A stretch of 52,500 nucleotides of DNA, taken from the NCBI RefSeq assembly GCF_030756675.1, contig NZ_JAVBXD010000027.1, positions 1 to 52,500 on the forward strand. The letters are read 5' to 3'. Source of the DNA: Bacillus multifaciens (lineage in GTDB: Bacteria; Bacillota; Bacilli; Bacillales; Bacillaceae_G). Under the pieces are notes generated by a model, which saw nothing but the letters and a program-made list of their open reading frames with translations, did no database searches and had not been told where the DNA came from. The position numbers and the translations under genes were made by a program. Positions 20,168 to 29,475 of the stretch are shown piece after piece (positions within the stretch are counted from its first letter, which is position 1; each line of letters starts with the position of its first letter).

Positions 20168-20478
20168 TTAAACAACTTGCTAAAGAATCCTTTAGCTTTC
20201 TCCCCTTGATGCTCATCAATGTAAGCCATCTCATATATTTTCCCTTTAATGGACACAAGTCCTTTTTCAACATCAAGGTTTTTCATTTGTAAATTTTGAC
20301 CGCGTATTGTTAAAAAGCCCATGACTGTTTCTAACAAAAATTCTTCACTATCAAAACTCTCTACCTGCTTGACTCCTGTAATATCAAGAACGCGCCTTCC
20401 TCTCATTACAACGTCATGTTCTACAGTAACATTTTGTTGATTAGAAGACGACATTGAATACCCTTTGTTCACGTCCAT
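20164..20478 (-). CDS. yabP: Sporulation protein YabP
   Basis: A small YabP/YqfC-family protein required for cortex formation with YabQ. Up to 104 aa; the conserved body is RGRRVLDITGVKQVESFDSEE, then LETVMGFLTIRGQNLQMKNLD and GFFSKLF at the end. The start is uncertain: ATG 20478 has GGGGGG directly abutting it, GTG 20472 has that site 6 nt away, and ATG 20454 has AAAGGG 6 nt away. The outermost is given. It is coupled to yabQ by ATGA. Confidence 0.92.
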   Translation of the reverse strand: MDVNKGYSMSSSNQQNVTVEHDVVMRGRRVLDITGVKQVESFDSEEFLLETVMGFLTIRGQNLQMKNLDVEKGLVSIKGKIYEMAYIDEHQGEKAKGFFSKLFK

Positions 20479-20504
20479 CCCCCCATAACTTTATAACTAG
20501 TATC

Positions 20505-20512
20505 AATGTATG
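20505..20512 (-). promoter_or_regulatory. Candidate sigma-E -10 element for yabP-yabQ
   Basis: CATACATT on the minus strand at 20512-20505 matches the sigma-E -10 consensus CATACANT exactly. The -35 region 14 bp upstream is weak. B. subtilis yabP-yabQ are known sigma-E genes, which supports the call. Confidence 0.55.
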
Positions 20513-20527
20513 AGAGGACAAAATCAT

Positions 20528-20809
20528 TTAGAACAAGCTATCTTCTGCTTTTACTTCAACTTTCTCTTCACGAACAACGGTATATAAGTTTGCCGCATCT
20601 TCTTTTTTTGTCGTTTCCTTTAATTCATTAATTTTTACCGTAACAACTTTTTGACCGAAACGAATCGTTAATTCATCTTCTGCCTTTACAGTTGAGCTTG
20701 CTTTCGCAACTTGACCGTTAATCATAATTCGTCCTTGATCTGCAACTTCTTTTGCTAATGTTCTTCTTTTGATAAGACGAGACACTTTTAAAAATTTATC
20801 TAAACGCAC
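20528..20809 (-). CDS. rqcP: RqcP, S4-domain ribosome quality-control protein (YabO)
   Basis: An Hsp15-like S4-domain protein that binds stalled 50S subunits with RqcH during alanine tailing. The 93-aa product has the S4 motif MRLDKFLKVSRLIKRRTLAKE, then GRIMINGQVAKASSTVKAED in the first 50 residues, and a variable charged tail. The start is GTG 20809, with GGGGGAG 5 nt upstream. It follows mazG by 12 bp, so it belongs to the yabM-mazG-rqcP unit. Confidence 0.93.
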   Translation of the reverse strand: MRLDKFLKVSRLIKRRTLAKEVADQGRIMINGQVAKASSTVKAEDELTIRFGQKVVTVKINELKETTKKEDAANLYTVVREEKVEVKAEDSLF

Positions 20810-20821
20810 AACAACTCCCCC

Positions 20822-22285
20822 TTATTCATTCTCTATTCGCTTTGCTTCTTCCCATAATGCATCAAGTTCTTTTAAAGAAAAATCTTTCATTTCCTTCTCC
20901 ATACTAGCAATCTTTGCTTCCATATATAAAAAACGGCTTATAAATTTTTCGTTTGTTTTGTGAAGTGCTTCTTCCGGATTGATTCTATAATAGCGAGCAA
21001 TATTCACAAATGCAAATATTAAATCCCCAAATTCCGATAACATTTTCTCTTCATCCATAACCGTCACTTCACGTTGAAATTCTTCCCATTCCTCATCTAC
21101 TTTTTCCATCATTGGCTTAATATGATCCCAGTCAAAACCAACCTTTGCAGCTTCTTTTTGAATTTCATAAGCACGCATTAACTGAGGTAAACTTTTCGGA
21201 ATACCCGATAAGATAGACTCTTTTACATTTCCTTTTTCCTGTTTCTTAATTTCTTCCCAATTCGTAACAACATCAGCAGCCGTCTCTACACTAACATCTC
21301 CGAATACATGAGGGTGACGACGTACCATTTTCTCAGACAACGTGCGAATGACATCATCAATCGAGAACCAACCTTCATCTTCACCAATTTGCGCATGAAG
21401 CATAACTTGCAACAGAACATCACCAAGTTCTTCAACAAGATGATCGTCATCTTCCTCATCAATAGCTTCTAATACCTCATATGCTTCTTCAATTAAATAT
21501 TTCTTTAATGTTTGGTGCGTTTGCTTTTTATCCCACGGGCATCCGTTTGGTCCGCGTAGCTCCGCGATAATATCACGTAATACAGCAAATTCTTGATACA
21601 ATGATTGTCGATTTAACACCGGCGGCACATACACACTCGTTAAATTATTAAGCTCCGCCTCATGATCCAATAAATAAAGCGGTACTTTCTTCACTTGTTC
21701 AAATGATGTTCCTGCCGCAGTCACGATATATACTGCATAATCATCTGGAAGCATTTCCATTAATGTTAGTTTGACCTCAGATGCAATAAATGCATCATAC
21801 ACTTGGCAGAAAATTAAGTGCTGACGAAGCTCTAATTGTCCTCTTTCAAATGACGTCGCATCAATTAACTGAAACCCTTCAATTGGATCAATTTTCAAAC
21901 TTGTAAACATTGGGTCTAAAAAGCTTTGTCCACCCTCGATGCGCACCTCAATATTCTCTTTTTCTCCTTTTTGTAGCAAAAGTTGTACAGTACGCTCTGC
22001 CACAAGTGGATGACCCGGAACCGCATATAAAATATTAGCTTCCTTGGCTTTTTGAATCAATGTGTTAGAAATTGTTTCATACACTTCTTCAAATGTATCA
22101 TACGCTTCATATACAGCATCAAAAGATGTGTATAATACACCTTCTTTCTCGAGCTCCGCTATAACTGGATGCTCTTTTGTTCGAACGTACATGTGCGCCG
22201 CTTCTTTCACTTTTCGATATACGCCCATTGTAAGCTGGTCTAACTCACCGGCTCCTAATCCTAAAATCGTAATTGTTCTTTTCAT
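20822..22285 (-). CDS. yabN: YabN: tetrapyrrole-methylase-like domain fused to MazG pyrophosphohydrolase
   Basis: A two-domain protein. Residues 1 to about 220 resemble SAM-dependent tetrapyrrole methylases (ITILGLGAGELDQLTMGVYR, YAVPGHPLVAERTVQLLL). Residues about 225-487 are MazG, a nucleotide pyrophosphohydrolase with the metal-binding EXXE/EXXD pattern (EEAYEVLEAIDEED, EELGDVLLQVMLHAQI; a second set in EFGDLIFAFVNIARYY). MazG removes non-canonical NTPs; the job of the methylase domain is unknown. The start is ATG 22285 with GAGGTGGG 4 nt upstream. 487 aa, usual length. Confidence 0.94.
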   Translation of the reverse strand: MKRTITILGLGAGELDQLTMGVYRKVKEAAHMYVRTKEHPVIAELEKEGVLYTSFDAVYEAYDTFEEVYETISNTLIQKAKEANILYAVPGHPLVAERTVQLLLQKGEKENIEVRIEGGQSFLDPMFTSLKIDPIEGFQLIDATSFERGQLELRQHLIFCQVYDAFIASEVKLTLMEMLPDDYAVYIVTAAGTSFEQVKKVPLYLLDHEAELNNLTSVYVPPVLNRQSLYQEFAVLRDIIAELRGPNGCPWDKKQTHQTLKKYLIEEAYEVLEAIDEEDDDHLVEELGDVLLQVMLHAQIGEDEGWFSIDDVIRTLSEKMVRRHPHVFGDVSVETAADVVTNWEEIKKQEKGNVKESILSGIPKSLPQLMRAYEIQKEAAKVGFDWDHIKPMMEKVDEEWEEFQREVTVMDEEKMLSEFGDLIFAFVNIARYYRINPEEALHKTNEKFISRFLYMEAKIASMEKEMKDFSLKELDALWEEAKRIENE

Positions 22286-22296
22286 AACGCCCACCT

Positions 22297-23904
22297 CTAT
22301 CCACTCTTCTTCAACGAAGTTTGTACTTTTTCTTGTTTCATAACCGTCCCAAGTTCCTGCGCTGTAAATACTTGTAGCTTTAAAATTAAAAATACATATA
22401 GTAAACCACCAACACCGACACATAGTAATGCTTGAATCGCTGCCAATCCTCTATGCTCCGCGTTAGCTTGTAATCCAAACCACTCAAACATATACATACA
22501 CCCAGCAAGTACTAACACCATACTTAATGCTCCAATTGTCACACCTACAATAGGTTTTTTCTGTATAAGTGGTTCATTAACAACCCGAATCAGTAATACA
22601 CTATTCAATACAGCAATACACAACAGTGCAATCACAGTTGCAATCGCTGCACCGATTACACCAAAATGCGGCATGAATATATAATTGAGTAACAATTTCA
22701 CACATGCACCAATTACAACAAATAAAGCCGGTTTTACAGTTTGTCCTACTCCTTGCAAAATAGATGCAGTTGTAATTGCTAATGAACTAAACAGAATCGA
22801 AATAGATAAAATCCCCAATACAACAGAACCATCGCTATTTGCAAATAACATAATATTTGTTGGACGAATGATACTCGCGAGTCCTAATGATGCAGCAAGC
22901 CCAATTACAAATGTAATTTTAATTGCTAACTGTACTTTTTCGCGAATAAATACGTGATCTCCTCTCTCTTTTGCAGCTGTAATCATCGGAATTAAAGAAA
23001 GTGAAAACGATGTTGTCACAACCGTCCCAAGCTGCATAAGAGGAATGCTGCGATCGTATATCCCCTTTAACGTTTTTGCTATTTCTACTGGCTCTCCATT
23101 CTGCACAAGTAAGCTATAAAGTGAAATAGAATCTGCCATTTGTATAAAAATTAACACTAAATTACTAACACAAATTGCAATCCCTTGCCAAAATAACGTA
23201 CGAATAATGGTCTTTTTATTGGAAATTCCTTTAAAACTTCGCACAAAAATAGAACCAAAATCCTTTCGCAAATAAAACAGCAATACAACCACACCAATAA
23301 AACTACCTGCTATTGAGCCAAACATAGCACCTGCTCCCACCGTATATAAATCAAACCCTTTTTTGATAAGGAATAATGATAAGAATACGATAATGGATAC
23401 GCGAATCGTTTGTTCTATTACCTGTGATATAGCTGTTGGCATCATATTTCCAAACCCTTGAAAATAACCTCGTGCTACCGAAAGAAATGGCATTAATAAA
23501 AAAGAAAATGCAATAACGCAAATTAGCTTTTCCAAATTCGCATCTCCCATTAAAGATGCAATTGTATGCGCACCAAAAAACAATACACTACATCCTACAA
23601 TCCCAATAGCTAATAAAAACCAAAAAGAAATACATATTATGGATTCTGCTTCTTTTCGCTCTCCTCGCTCTAATCGTTCTGCAATCATTTTTGAAATAAT
23701 GATTGGAAAACCATATGTCGCTAAAATTAAACAAAACCCGTAAAACGGGTAAATTTGCTGATAAATATAAAAACCAATATCACCAGCTATATTTTGATAT
23801 GGAATACGGTAAAAGGCGCTTAATACTTTTGTAACAAAGCTCGCAATTGTTAATATAATCGCTCCGCGCCAAAAAGCTTGGTACTTATTCGTCTCCATAA
23901 CCAT
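22297..23904 (-). CDS. yabM: Polysaccharide/lipid flippase-like membrane protein YabM (MVF/SpoVB family)
   Basis: An integral membrane protein of the MOP exporter superfamily, related to SpoVB, YkvU and MurJ-type lipid II flippases. The 535-aa product has about fourteen hydrophobic segments and a SpoVB-like opening (FVTKVLSAFYRIPYQNIAGD, GFYIYQQIYPFYGF), plus RSIPLMQLGTVVTTSFSLSL and ARGYFQGFGNMMPTA. The substrate is not known. The start is ATG 23904, with GGGAG 5-6 nt upstream; a second ATG lies two codons in. It is followed by mazG after 11 bp. Confidence 0.9.
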   Translation of the reverse strand: MVMETNKYQAFWRGAIILTIASFVTKVLSAFYRIPYQNIAGDIGFYIYQQIYPFYGFCLILATYGFPIIISKMIAERLERGERKEAESIICISFWFLLAIGIVGCSVLFFGAHTIASLMGDANLEKLICVIAFSFLLMPFLSVARGYFQGFGNMMPTAISQVIEQTIRVSIIVFLSLFLIKKGFDLYTVGAGAMFGSIAGSFIGVVVLLFYLRKDFGSIFVRSFKGISNKKTIIRTLFWQGIAICVSNLVLIFIQMADSISLYSLLVQNGEPVEIAKTLKGIYDRSIPLMQLGTVVTTSFSLSLIPMITAAKERGDHVFIREKVQLAIKITFVIGLAASLGLASIIRPTNIMLFANSDGSVVLGILSISILFSSLAITTASILQGVGQTVKPALFVVIGACVKLLLNYIFMPHFGVIGAAIATVIALLCIAVLNSVLLIRVVNEPLIQKKPIVGVTIGALSMVLVLAGCMYMFEWFGLQANAEHRGLAAIQALLCVGVGGLLYVFLILKLQVFTAQELGTVMKQEKVQTSLKKSG

Positions 23905-23992
23905 ACAATCTCCCTTTTTTCTTATACTCATCCTACGTATTATATCACAAAGAAAAAAACAGCCTTCCACTTTCAATGTGATCATATAAAAA

Positions 23993-24014
23993 AAGGTAGC
24001 AAAGCGCTACCTTT
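23993..24014 (-). terminator. spoVT intrinsic terminator
   Basis: AAAGGTAGC / GCTACCTTT stem (9 bp, about 5-nt loop) followed by a T-run on the minus strand. It lies about 100 bp after the spoVT stop, beyond the bcr1-like element, and separates spoVT from yabM. Confidence 0.85.
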
Positions 24015-24049
24015 ACATAAATATATAATTCCGCGGTACATTGCATTAA

Positions 24050-24118
24050 CCGCCCGTAGGATTGGCTCAGCTAACCATCTGTAAGGAAGTACTCACTGAT
24101 GGTTAGGTTGGGCTTTAT
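24050..24118 (+). repeat. Diverged bcr1-like element ending on the spoVT stop codon
   Basis: CCGCCCGTAGGATTGGCTCA followed by GCTAACCATC aligns with CTGCCCGTAAAAGCCCGATT + GGTTCAACTAATAATC of the copy at 10642, and CACTGAT and a terminal CTTTAT are shared. The hairpin is kept with different bases: CTAACCATC (24071-24079) pairs with GATGGTTAG (24098-24106), against AATCAGTGGGGG/CCCCCACTGATT in the main copies. The terminal TTTAT (24114-24118) contains the spoVT TAA. The left end is not recognisable. Confidence 0.6.
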
Positions 24119-24651
24119 TGTTCCATTTGTTTTGCTAGGAAGCTTGCTGCTGTCTCCACAGCTTTATGTTCTACATCACTAATGATTGCTTCTTTTGAAA
24201 AAATAATAACAGCTCCAATCGGATCGCCATTTGCGATAATCGGACCGATTGTATAAGATTGTACCTTTTCGGCCACTCCATCAATAATCGAAATTTCACT
24301 TTCGTCTGTCATGATAACCGATTTACGTTCTTCCATCGCTTTCTCAACTAAATCTCCAACGCTTTTATTTAAGTATTCTTTTTTGGACACGCCGGCGACA
24401 GCAATAATTGAATCGCGGTCACAAACAAGTACGTTATGCCCTAAACTATCATACAAAGCATCTGCATATTCTTTAGCAAAATCACCCAACTCGCTAATTG
24501 GAGAATATTTCTTTAAAATAACTTCTCCATCGCGATCAACAAAAATTTCTAATGGGTCACCTTCCCGAATGCGGAGAGTCCTGCGAATTTCTTTCGGAAT
24601 AACAACCCTTCCTAAATCATCAATTCGACGTACAATTCCAGTTGCTTTCAT
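24115..24651 (-). CDS. spoVT: Stage V sporulation transcription regulator SpoVT
   Basis: An AbrB-family regulator of sigma-G genes in the forespore, acting late in spore maturation and germination. The 178-aa product has an N-terminal swapped-hairpin AbrB domain (MKATGIVRRIDDLGRVVIPK, then EIRRTLRIREGDPLEIFVD) and a C-terminal GAF-like domain (about 55-178) with NVLVCDRDSIIAVAGVSKKE. The stop codon lies in the TTTAT end of a bcr1-like element. Paralogous to abrB at 43269. Confidence 0.97.
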   Translation of the reverse strand: MKATGIVRRIDDLGRVVIPKEIRRTLRIREGDPLEIFVDRDGEVILKKYSPISELGDFAKEYADALYDSLGHNVLVCDRDSIIAVAGVSKKEYLNKSVGDLVEKAMEERKSVIMTDESEISIIDGVAEKVQSYTIGPIIANGDPIGAVIIFSKEAIISDVEHKAVETAASFLAKQMEQ

Positions 24652-24729
24652 TCTAATGCTGCCTCACTTTCTACTGATGATAAAAGTGGTGTTTTACCTG
24701 TTCATGTAAAAATCACCAACTATTAAGCA

Positions 24730-24758
24730 TAGTATTTTACACATTAGTTCTTCTATAC
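24730..24758 (-). promoter_or_regulatory. Candidate sigma-G promoter of spoVT
   Basis: Minus strand: GTATA at 24758-24754, a 17-bp spacer, AATACTA at 24736-24730. This fits the forespore sigma-G pattern (GNATR, 17-18 bp, CATNNTA) with one change in the -10. spoVT is a sigma-G gene in B. subtilis. Confidence 0.55.
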
Positions 24759-24785
24759 ACGTCGAATGGTATTTTTTATTCTCAT

Positions 24786-27700
24786 TTAAGCATTTATCTC
24801 TTCTTTTTTCACATCTTTTAAACCTTTTAATAAATTTTCGGCGATTGTAAGCCACTTTGCTACTTCTAGTTCACGCACATTCATCACAATTTTCAGGCGT
24901 GAACCTTCCATACCAAGACCAATCATGCGCCCAAAACTGCTTCCAAGCATAAATAGTTTTCCACCATCAATATTTTGACTCGCCTTTTCTGAAAACAGCA
25001 GTGTCACTTCTTGTTTCGTTTGCTTAATCAATTCGATTCCTTCTTGCGTTGCTAACACTTTAATATTTGCAATTTGTAGTAAATATCCAACTTCTTGTGG
25101 ATAGTCACCGAAGCGATCAATCATCTCTTCTTGTAATTCTTCAATATCCTCAATAGCAGAAACGCCCCTAAATTGCTTATACATCATGATTTTTTGTTTG
25201 CTATCGGAAATATACGCATCCGGTAAGTATGCATCTACTTCTAGATCAATCTCAACATCAATCGTTTGCTCTTCTGTACCCGCACCTCTTCGCTGTTCAA
25301 TTGCATCTTTTAACATTTGTGAATATAAATCAAAGCCAACGGAATCAATAAATCCATGTTGCTCTGCACCTAATAAATTACCTGCTCCGCGAATAGACAA
25401 ATCACGCATCGCAATTTTAAATCCAGAGCCTAGCTCTGTAAATTCTTTAATGGCTTGCAGGCGTTTTTCCGCAACCTCGGATAACACTTTATCACGCTTA
25501 TATGTGAAATACGCATAGGCAACACGATTAGAACGTCCTACTCGGCCACGCAACTGATACAACTGCGATAATCCCATACGGTCTGCATCGAACACAATTA
25601 ATGTATTTACATTCGGAATATCAACACCTGTTTCAATAATCGTTGTACTTACAAGTACATCGTGCTGACCTTCTAAGAAGGAAAGCATAACAGATTCTAA
25701 TTCACCTTCATTCATCTTTCCGTGCGCAAAAGTTACACGTGCATCAGGAACAAGCATTGAAATTTCATCTACTTTTCGCTCAATATCTTCAACGCGATTG
25801 TATAAGAAATACACTTGTCCGCCTCGTGCAAGTTCACGTTCAATCGCTTCTCTTATTAACGCTGGATTATATTCCACAACGTACGTTTGCACCGGGAACC
25901 GATTTTCTGGCGGTGTTTCGATAACAGATAAATCGCGAACACCTAACATAGACATATGAAGCGTACGGGGAATCGGCGTTGCTGTTAATGTTAATACATC
26001 GATATTAGCTTTTAACTGCTTAATTTTTTCTTTATGCGTTACACCAAACCGCTGCTCTTCATCAATAATAAGTAATCCTAAATCTTTATATATGACATCC
26101 TTTGACAGAAGACGATGTGTACCGATAACAATATCAACAGTACCATCTTTTAACCCTTTAATTGTTTCATTTTGCTGCTTTCTCGTGCGGAAGCGACTTA
26201 ATAGCCCAATATTAATAGGATAATCTTGGAAGCGTTCTCGAATTGTTTCATAATGCTGCTGTGCTAAAATCGTTGTTGGCACTAAAATCGCAACTTGCTT
26301 TTCATCCATAATCGCTTTAAAAGCAGCTCGAATCGCAACTTCAGTTTTTCCATATCCAACATCGCCGCAAAGCAGACGATCCATCGGACGACCGCGCTCC
26401 ATATCCTTCTTGATTTCTTCAATTGAGCGTAACTGATCTTCTGTTTCTTGATAAGGAAATAACGATTCAAACTCCTGTTGTTCAGATGTATCTGGAGTAA
26501 AACCATAACCCTTTGACGCTTCGCGCTCTGCATACAGCTTAATTAAATCATCTGCAATATCTTGAACGGATTTTTCTACCTTCGTCTTAACCTTCTTCCA
26601 ATCATTTCCGCCAAGTTTATAAACTTTAGGGTCTTTCCCCTCGGATCCCACATACTTTTGCACTTGATCAATTTGTTCGATTGGAACGTATAACTTATCA
26701 TTCCCTTGATACTTGATATGCAAATAATCTTTATGGACACCATTAATTTCTAATGTTTCAATTCCTAAAAATTTACCGATACCATGATTTACGTGAACAA
26801 CGTAATCACCAACTTTTAATTCAGAGTAGCTTTTAATTCTCTCTGCATTCGAAAGTTTTTGCTTACGCTGTGATTTTTTTACCTTTTTATTAAATAATTC
26901 TTTTTCGGTAATAATTGCAAGCTTTTGCATCGGCATTTCAAAACCTGCATGTAAGTCACCCACCGCAATTTGAATACGACCTGGGAGCAATACATCTGTT
27001 CCTTCAATAATATCTGCTTCAATATCATAATCATTTAAAATGTGCTGCAATTTCTTTGTTCGTTCCTCATTTGCACCTAATACAACTGTTGTAAACCGAC
27101 TTTTCGTCCATCTATCAATTTCTGTTTTTAATAAATTCATTTGACCGTGAAAGTCTTGCATTGTTTTACATGTCAAATTCACAATATTTTGCGGATTCGT
27201 ATGCGGAATATGACGTAAAAACAACGTTAAGTATAAGAAATTTCGTTTTTTATGGTTCAAAAATTGGGCAAAATTATGAGAAAAAGTTAAATCTTGAACA
27301 ATCGCTCCTTCTCCAAGAAGCGATATATACCATTCTGCTTCTTCTGTTTCTAAATGATCTGCTGTTTCTTGAATTCGAGAGACCTCGTCTAGAATAACAA
27401 CACCATTTTCCGGTAAATATTCTATTAGACTAGCAGGTTCCTTATAAAATAAAGATAAATATTTGAACATCTGCTCAATGGTCTGTCCATTTTTCAATAG
27501 TTCTAATTCATATGTAACAGTTTCTAATATCGTTGTTTTTAATTTCTCATCAGATACTTTTTTTAATGTATTAGCTAAACCTAATTCTAACTTCCCAATT
27601 CCAACTGCTAGCTCTTCTTTAGAAAATACAAATTCAGTGGCTGGGCCAAATGATATGCTATCCATCTTCTCTTGCGAACGTTGTTCTTCTACAGTAAAGG

Positions 27701-28316
27701 AACGGATGGAATCTACTTCGGTATCAAAAAATTCAATACGAATTGGCAATTCTTCTGTTAATGGATAGATATCTAATATCCCACCACGAACACTAAATTC
27801 ACCCGGTGCCTCTACCATAGATTTACGTTCGTAGCCCATGGTCGTTAACACGCGCAGTAATTCAGCAAGATCAATTTCTTGCCCCATTTTTAATTCAATT
27901 TGCTGTTTCTTCCACATCTCTTTTGTCGGTAGAAAACGCCGCAAACCAGCAACAGGAGCCACAATAATTCCACTTTCTCCGGCCGCTAAGCGGTTCAACA
28001 CTTCAATGCGCTGTGCCTTCAGTTCCGGGCTCGCAACACCGATTTCTGATGCAATAGATTCATTTACAGGATATAACCAAACATTCTGCTCTCCAAGTAA
28101 TGAAACTAAATCCTCATACACTTTTTGCGCCTGATATAAATTATGCGTTATAACAAGCTGTGACTGCTTTGTTTTTTTATATAAACTAGCCATTAATAAT
28201 GAACGAGAAGAAGTTGCCATACCTGAGATAAGCTGTTCTTTTAAACCTTCTTCTAAACCATCTATAATTGATTGTATTTCTTTATTTTCGTAAAATTGCT
28301 CTAGTAAACCTATCAT
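24786..28316 (-). CDS. mfd: Transcription-repair coupling factor Mfd
   Basis: Removes RNA polymerase stalled at DNA lesions and recruits UvrA. The 1176-aa product has the full domain set: a UvrB-like N-terminal module (about 1-350), the RNA-polymerase-interacting CarD-like domain (about 490-560, LKVGDYVVHVNHGIGKFLGI), the RecG-like translocase with Walker A DVGYGKTEVAIRAAF near residue 650 and DEEQRFGV, the helicase C domain with ETGVDIPNVNTLIVFDAD and QLYQLRGRVGRS, and a C-terminal TRCF domain. The ATG has GAGGAG about 9 nt upstream. Confidence 0.98.
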   Translation of the reverse strand: MIGLLEQFYENKEIQSIIDGLEEGLKEQLISGMATSSRSLLMASLYKKTKQSQLVITHNLYQAQKVYEDLVSLLGEQNVWLYPVNESIASEIGVASPELKAQRIEVLNRLAAGESGIIVAPVAGLRRFLPTKEMWKKQQIELKMGQEIDLAELLRVLTTMGYERKSMVEAPGEFSVRGGILDIYPLTEELPIRIEFFDTEVDSIRSFTVEEQRSQEKMDSISFGPATEFVFSKEELAVGIGKLELGLANTLKKVSDEKLKTTILETVTYELELLKNGQTIEQMFKYLSLFYKEPASLIEYLPENGVVILDEVSRIQETADHLETEEAEWYISLLGEGAIVQDLTFSHNFAQFLNHKKRNFLYLTLFLRHIPHTNPQNIVNLTCKTMQDFHGQMNLLKTEIDRWTKSRFTTVVLGANEERTKKLQHILNDYDIEADIIEGTDVLLPGRIQIAVGDLHAGFEMPMQKLAIITEKELFNKKVKKSQRKQKLSNAERIKSYSELKVGDYVVHVNHGIGKFLGIETLEINGVHKDYLHIKYQGNDKLYVPIEQIDQVQKYVGSEGKDPKVYKLGGNDWKKVKTKVEKSVQDIADDLIKLYAEREASKGYGFTPDTSEQQEFESLFPYQETEDQLRSIEEIKKDMERGRPMDRLLCGDVGYGKTEVAIRAAFKAIMDEKQVAILVPTTILAQQHYETIRERFQDYPINIGLLSRFRTRKQQNETIKGLKDGTVDIVIGTHRLLSKDVIYKDLGLLIIDEEQRFGVTHKEKIKQLKANIDVLTLTATPIPRTLHMSMLGVRDLSVIETPPENRFPVQTYVVEYNPALIREAIERELARGGQVYFLYNRVEDIERKVDEISMLVPDARVTFAHGKMNEGELESVMLSFLEGQHDVLVSTTIIETGVDIPNVNTLIVFDADRMGLSQLYQLRGRVGRSNRVAYAYFTYKRDKVLSEVAEKRLQAIKEFTELGSGFKIAMRDLSIRGAGNLLGAEQHGFIDSVGFDLYSQMLKDAIEQRRGAGTEEQTIDVEIDLEVDAYLPDAYISDSKQKIMMYKQFRGVSAIEDIEELQEEMIDRFGDYPQEVGYLLQIANIKVLATQEGIELIKQTKQEVTLLFSEKASQNIDGGKLFMLGSSFGRMIGLGMEGSRLKIVMNVRELEVAKWLTIAENLLKGLKDVKKEEINA

Positions 28317-28394
28317 TTTTCAAAACTCCTCTCAACATAAAGAGCAAGCTACTATATTTTATGCAAATATTTCGGAAAAAGAAAACAGAAAAAT

Positions 28395-28413
28395 GCTTTG
28401 GACAAGCCAAAGC
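28395..28413 (-). terminator. fin terminator
   Basis: GCTTTGG / CCAAAGC is a 7-bp stem with a 5-nt loop, followed by ATTTTTCTG on the minus strand. It is in the 241-bp fin-mfd gap. The rest of the gap holds no gene that I can see. Confidence 0.7.
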
Positions 28414-28557
28414 GAAGCCGTACATCCTATCCCTTATCACTGTAAGTCTCTCATCTTCATATTTAGAAAAGAGAAGGATGAAAGTTCCCCCCATCATCAA
28501 GGAACAATGTGTTTAGCTAACTATCAATAAGAAAAACATGCTCTAACAGAAATTTTT

Positions 28558-28782
28558 TCATTGTAAGAACAGTTCATATTCATAATACTCCGGATAGGAT
28601 GCGAGCGTTTTTTGACACGATTCACAAATTGTTTTTATATATATATTTCCATTTCCATCAAAATGAATCATTTCTAACCGCTCTTGCTCTGTTAGTTGAC
28701 CTAGCACAAAGCCGTATACTTTTTCCGCTGTAATACTACCTATCCTATACCCACAATGTCTGCAGTAATAATGTCCGTCCAT
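28558..28782 (-). CDS. fin: Anti-sigma-F factor Fin (YabK)
   Basis: A small protein made in the forespore that inhibits sigma-F to help the switch to sigma-G. The 74-aa product has two CXXC pairs (YYCRHCGY near the N-terminus, ICESCQK near residue 55) that would hold one zinc, and the conserved end YPEYYEYELFLQ. The ATG is preceded by AGGAGG about 6 nt upstream. The pth-fin-mfd order is the same as in B. subtilis. A second zinc-ribbon sigma antagonist, csfB, is at the other end of the window. Confidence 0.95.
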   Translation of the reverse strand: MDGHYYCRHCGYRIGSITAEKVYGFVLGQLTEQERLEMIHFDGNGNIYIKTICESCQKTLASYPEYYEYELFLQ

Positions 28783-28853
28783 AACTTCCTCCTAGTCGCA
28801 CAATTATTACTATTATGGATATAAGTATAAAAAAATATTCCGTTTTGGAAATG

Positions 28854-29414
28854 TTAATTATTGAAAGTATTCATAACTTGTAAAAATGGAGTTTTCAACC
28901 ATTCTTCACACGCATCTGCACTTTTTTCAATTGCTCGTTTAACCTCAGGCATCTCATCTGCCGTAAAACGTCCTAATACATAATCGACTACTTTCATGCC
29001 ATTTTTAGGACGATCAATTCCCATGCGAACACGTTGGAATTCCTGTGTTCCTAAATGGGCAATTGTTGATTTCACACCGTTATGTCCACCCGCACTGCCT
29101 TTCATACGAAGACGCAATTTCCCAACCGGAATATCTAAATCATCATACATTACTATAAAATCTTCAACATCAATTTTATAGTAATCCATAAGTGGACGAA
29201 TACTTTCTCCAGATACATTCATATATGTAAGCGGCTTTAATAAAATGACTTTCTCTCCATTTACAAAACCCGCACCGAATAACCCCTTAAACTTTTGTTC
29301 ATTTAATGGGATATTCCAGCGTTTAGATAATTCATCTATCGCCATGAACCCAATGTTATGCCTTGTTAATTCATATTCTCTGCCTGGGTTACCAAGTCCT
29401 ACTATTAATTTCAT
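28854..29414 (-). CDS. pth: Peptidyl-tRNA hydrolase
   Basis: Releases tRNA from peptidyl-tRNAs that drop off the ribosome; known as spoVC in B. subtilis. The 186-aa product has [20 protein letters not shown] with the catalytic His, [16 protein letters not shown], and [11 protein letters not shown] start at ATG 29414 with AAAGTGGTG about 6 nt upstream; an open frame extends farther but runs through the prs terminator. In B. subtilis the ctc (L25-type) gene sits between prs and pth; here there is no room for it. Confidence 0.97.
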   Translation of the reverse strand: MKLIVGLGNPGREYELTRHNIGFMAIDELSKRWNIPLNEQKFKGLFGAGFVNGEKVILLKPLTYMNVSGESIRPLMDYYKIDVEDFIVMYDDLDIPVGKLRLRMKGSAGGHNGVKSTIAHLGTQEFQRVRMGIDRPKNGMKVVDYVLGRFTADEMPEVKRAIEKSADACEEWLKTPFLQVMNTFNN

Positions 29415-29441
29415 TGTAACACCACTTTCTTTTTTCGATAC

Positions 29442-29475
29442 GAAAAGACGTAACCAACACTGGTTACGTCTCATT
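29442..29475 (-). terminator. prs intrinsic terminator
   Basis: GACGTAACCA / TGGTTACGTC is a 10-bp stem, followed by TTTTCG on the minus strand. It lies just after the prs stop and before pth, so pth is probably started separately or by read-through. Confidence 0.85.

Noticed and set aside
22286-22423. 46-residue N-terminal extension of YabN
   Set aside because: It overlaps the end of yabM in another frame and lacks a ribosome-binding site; MKRTITILGLG is the family start.
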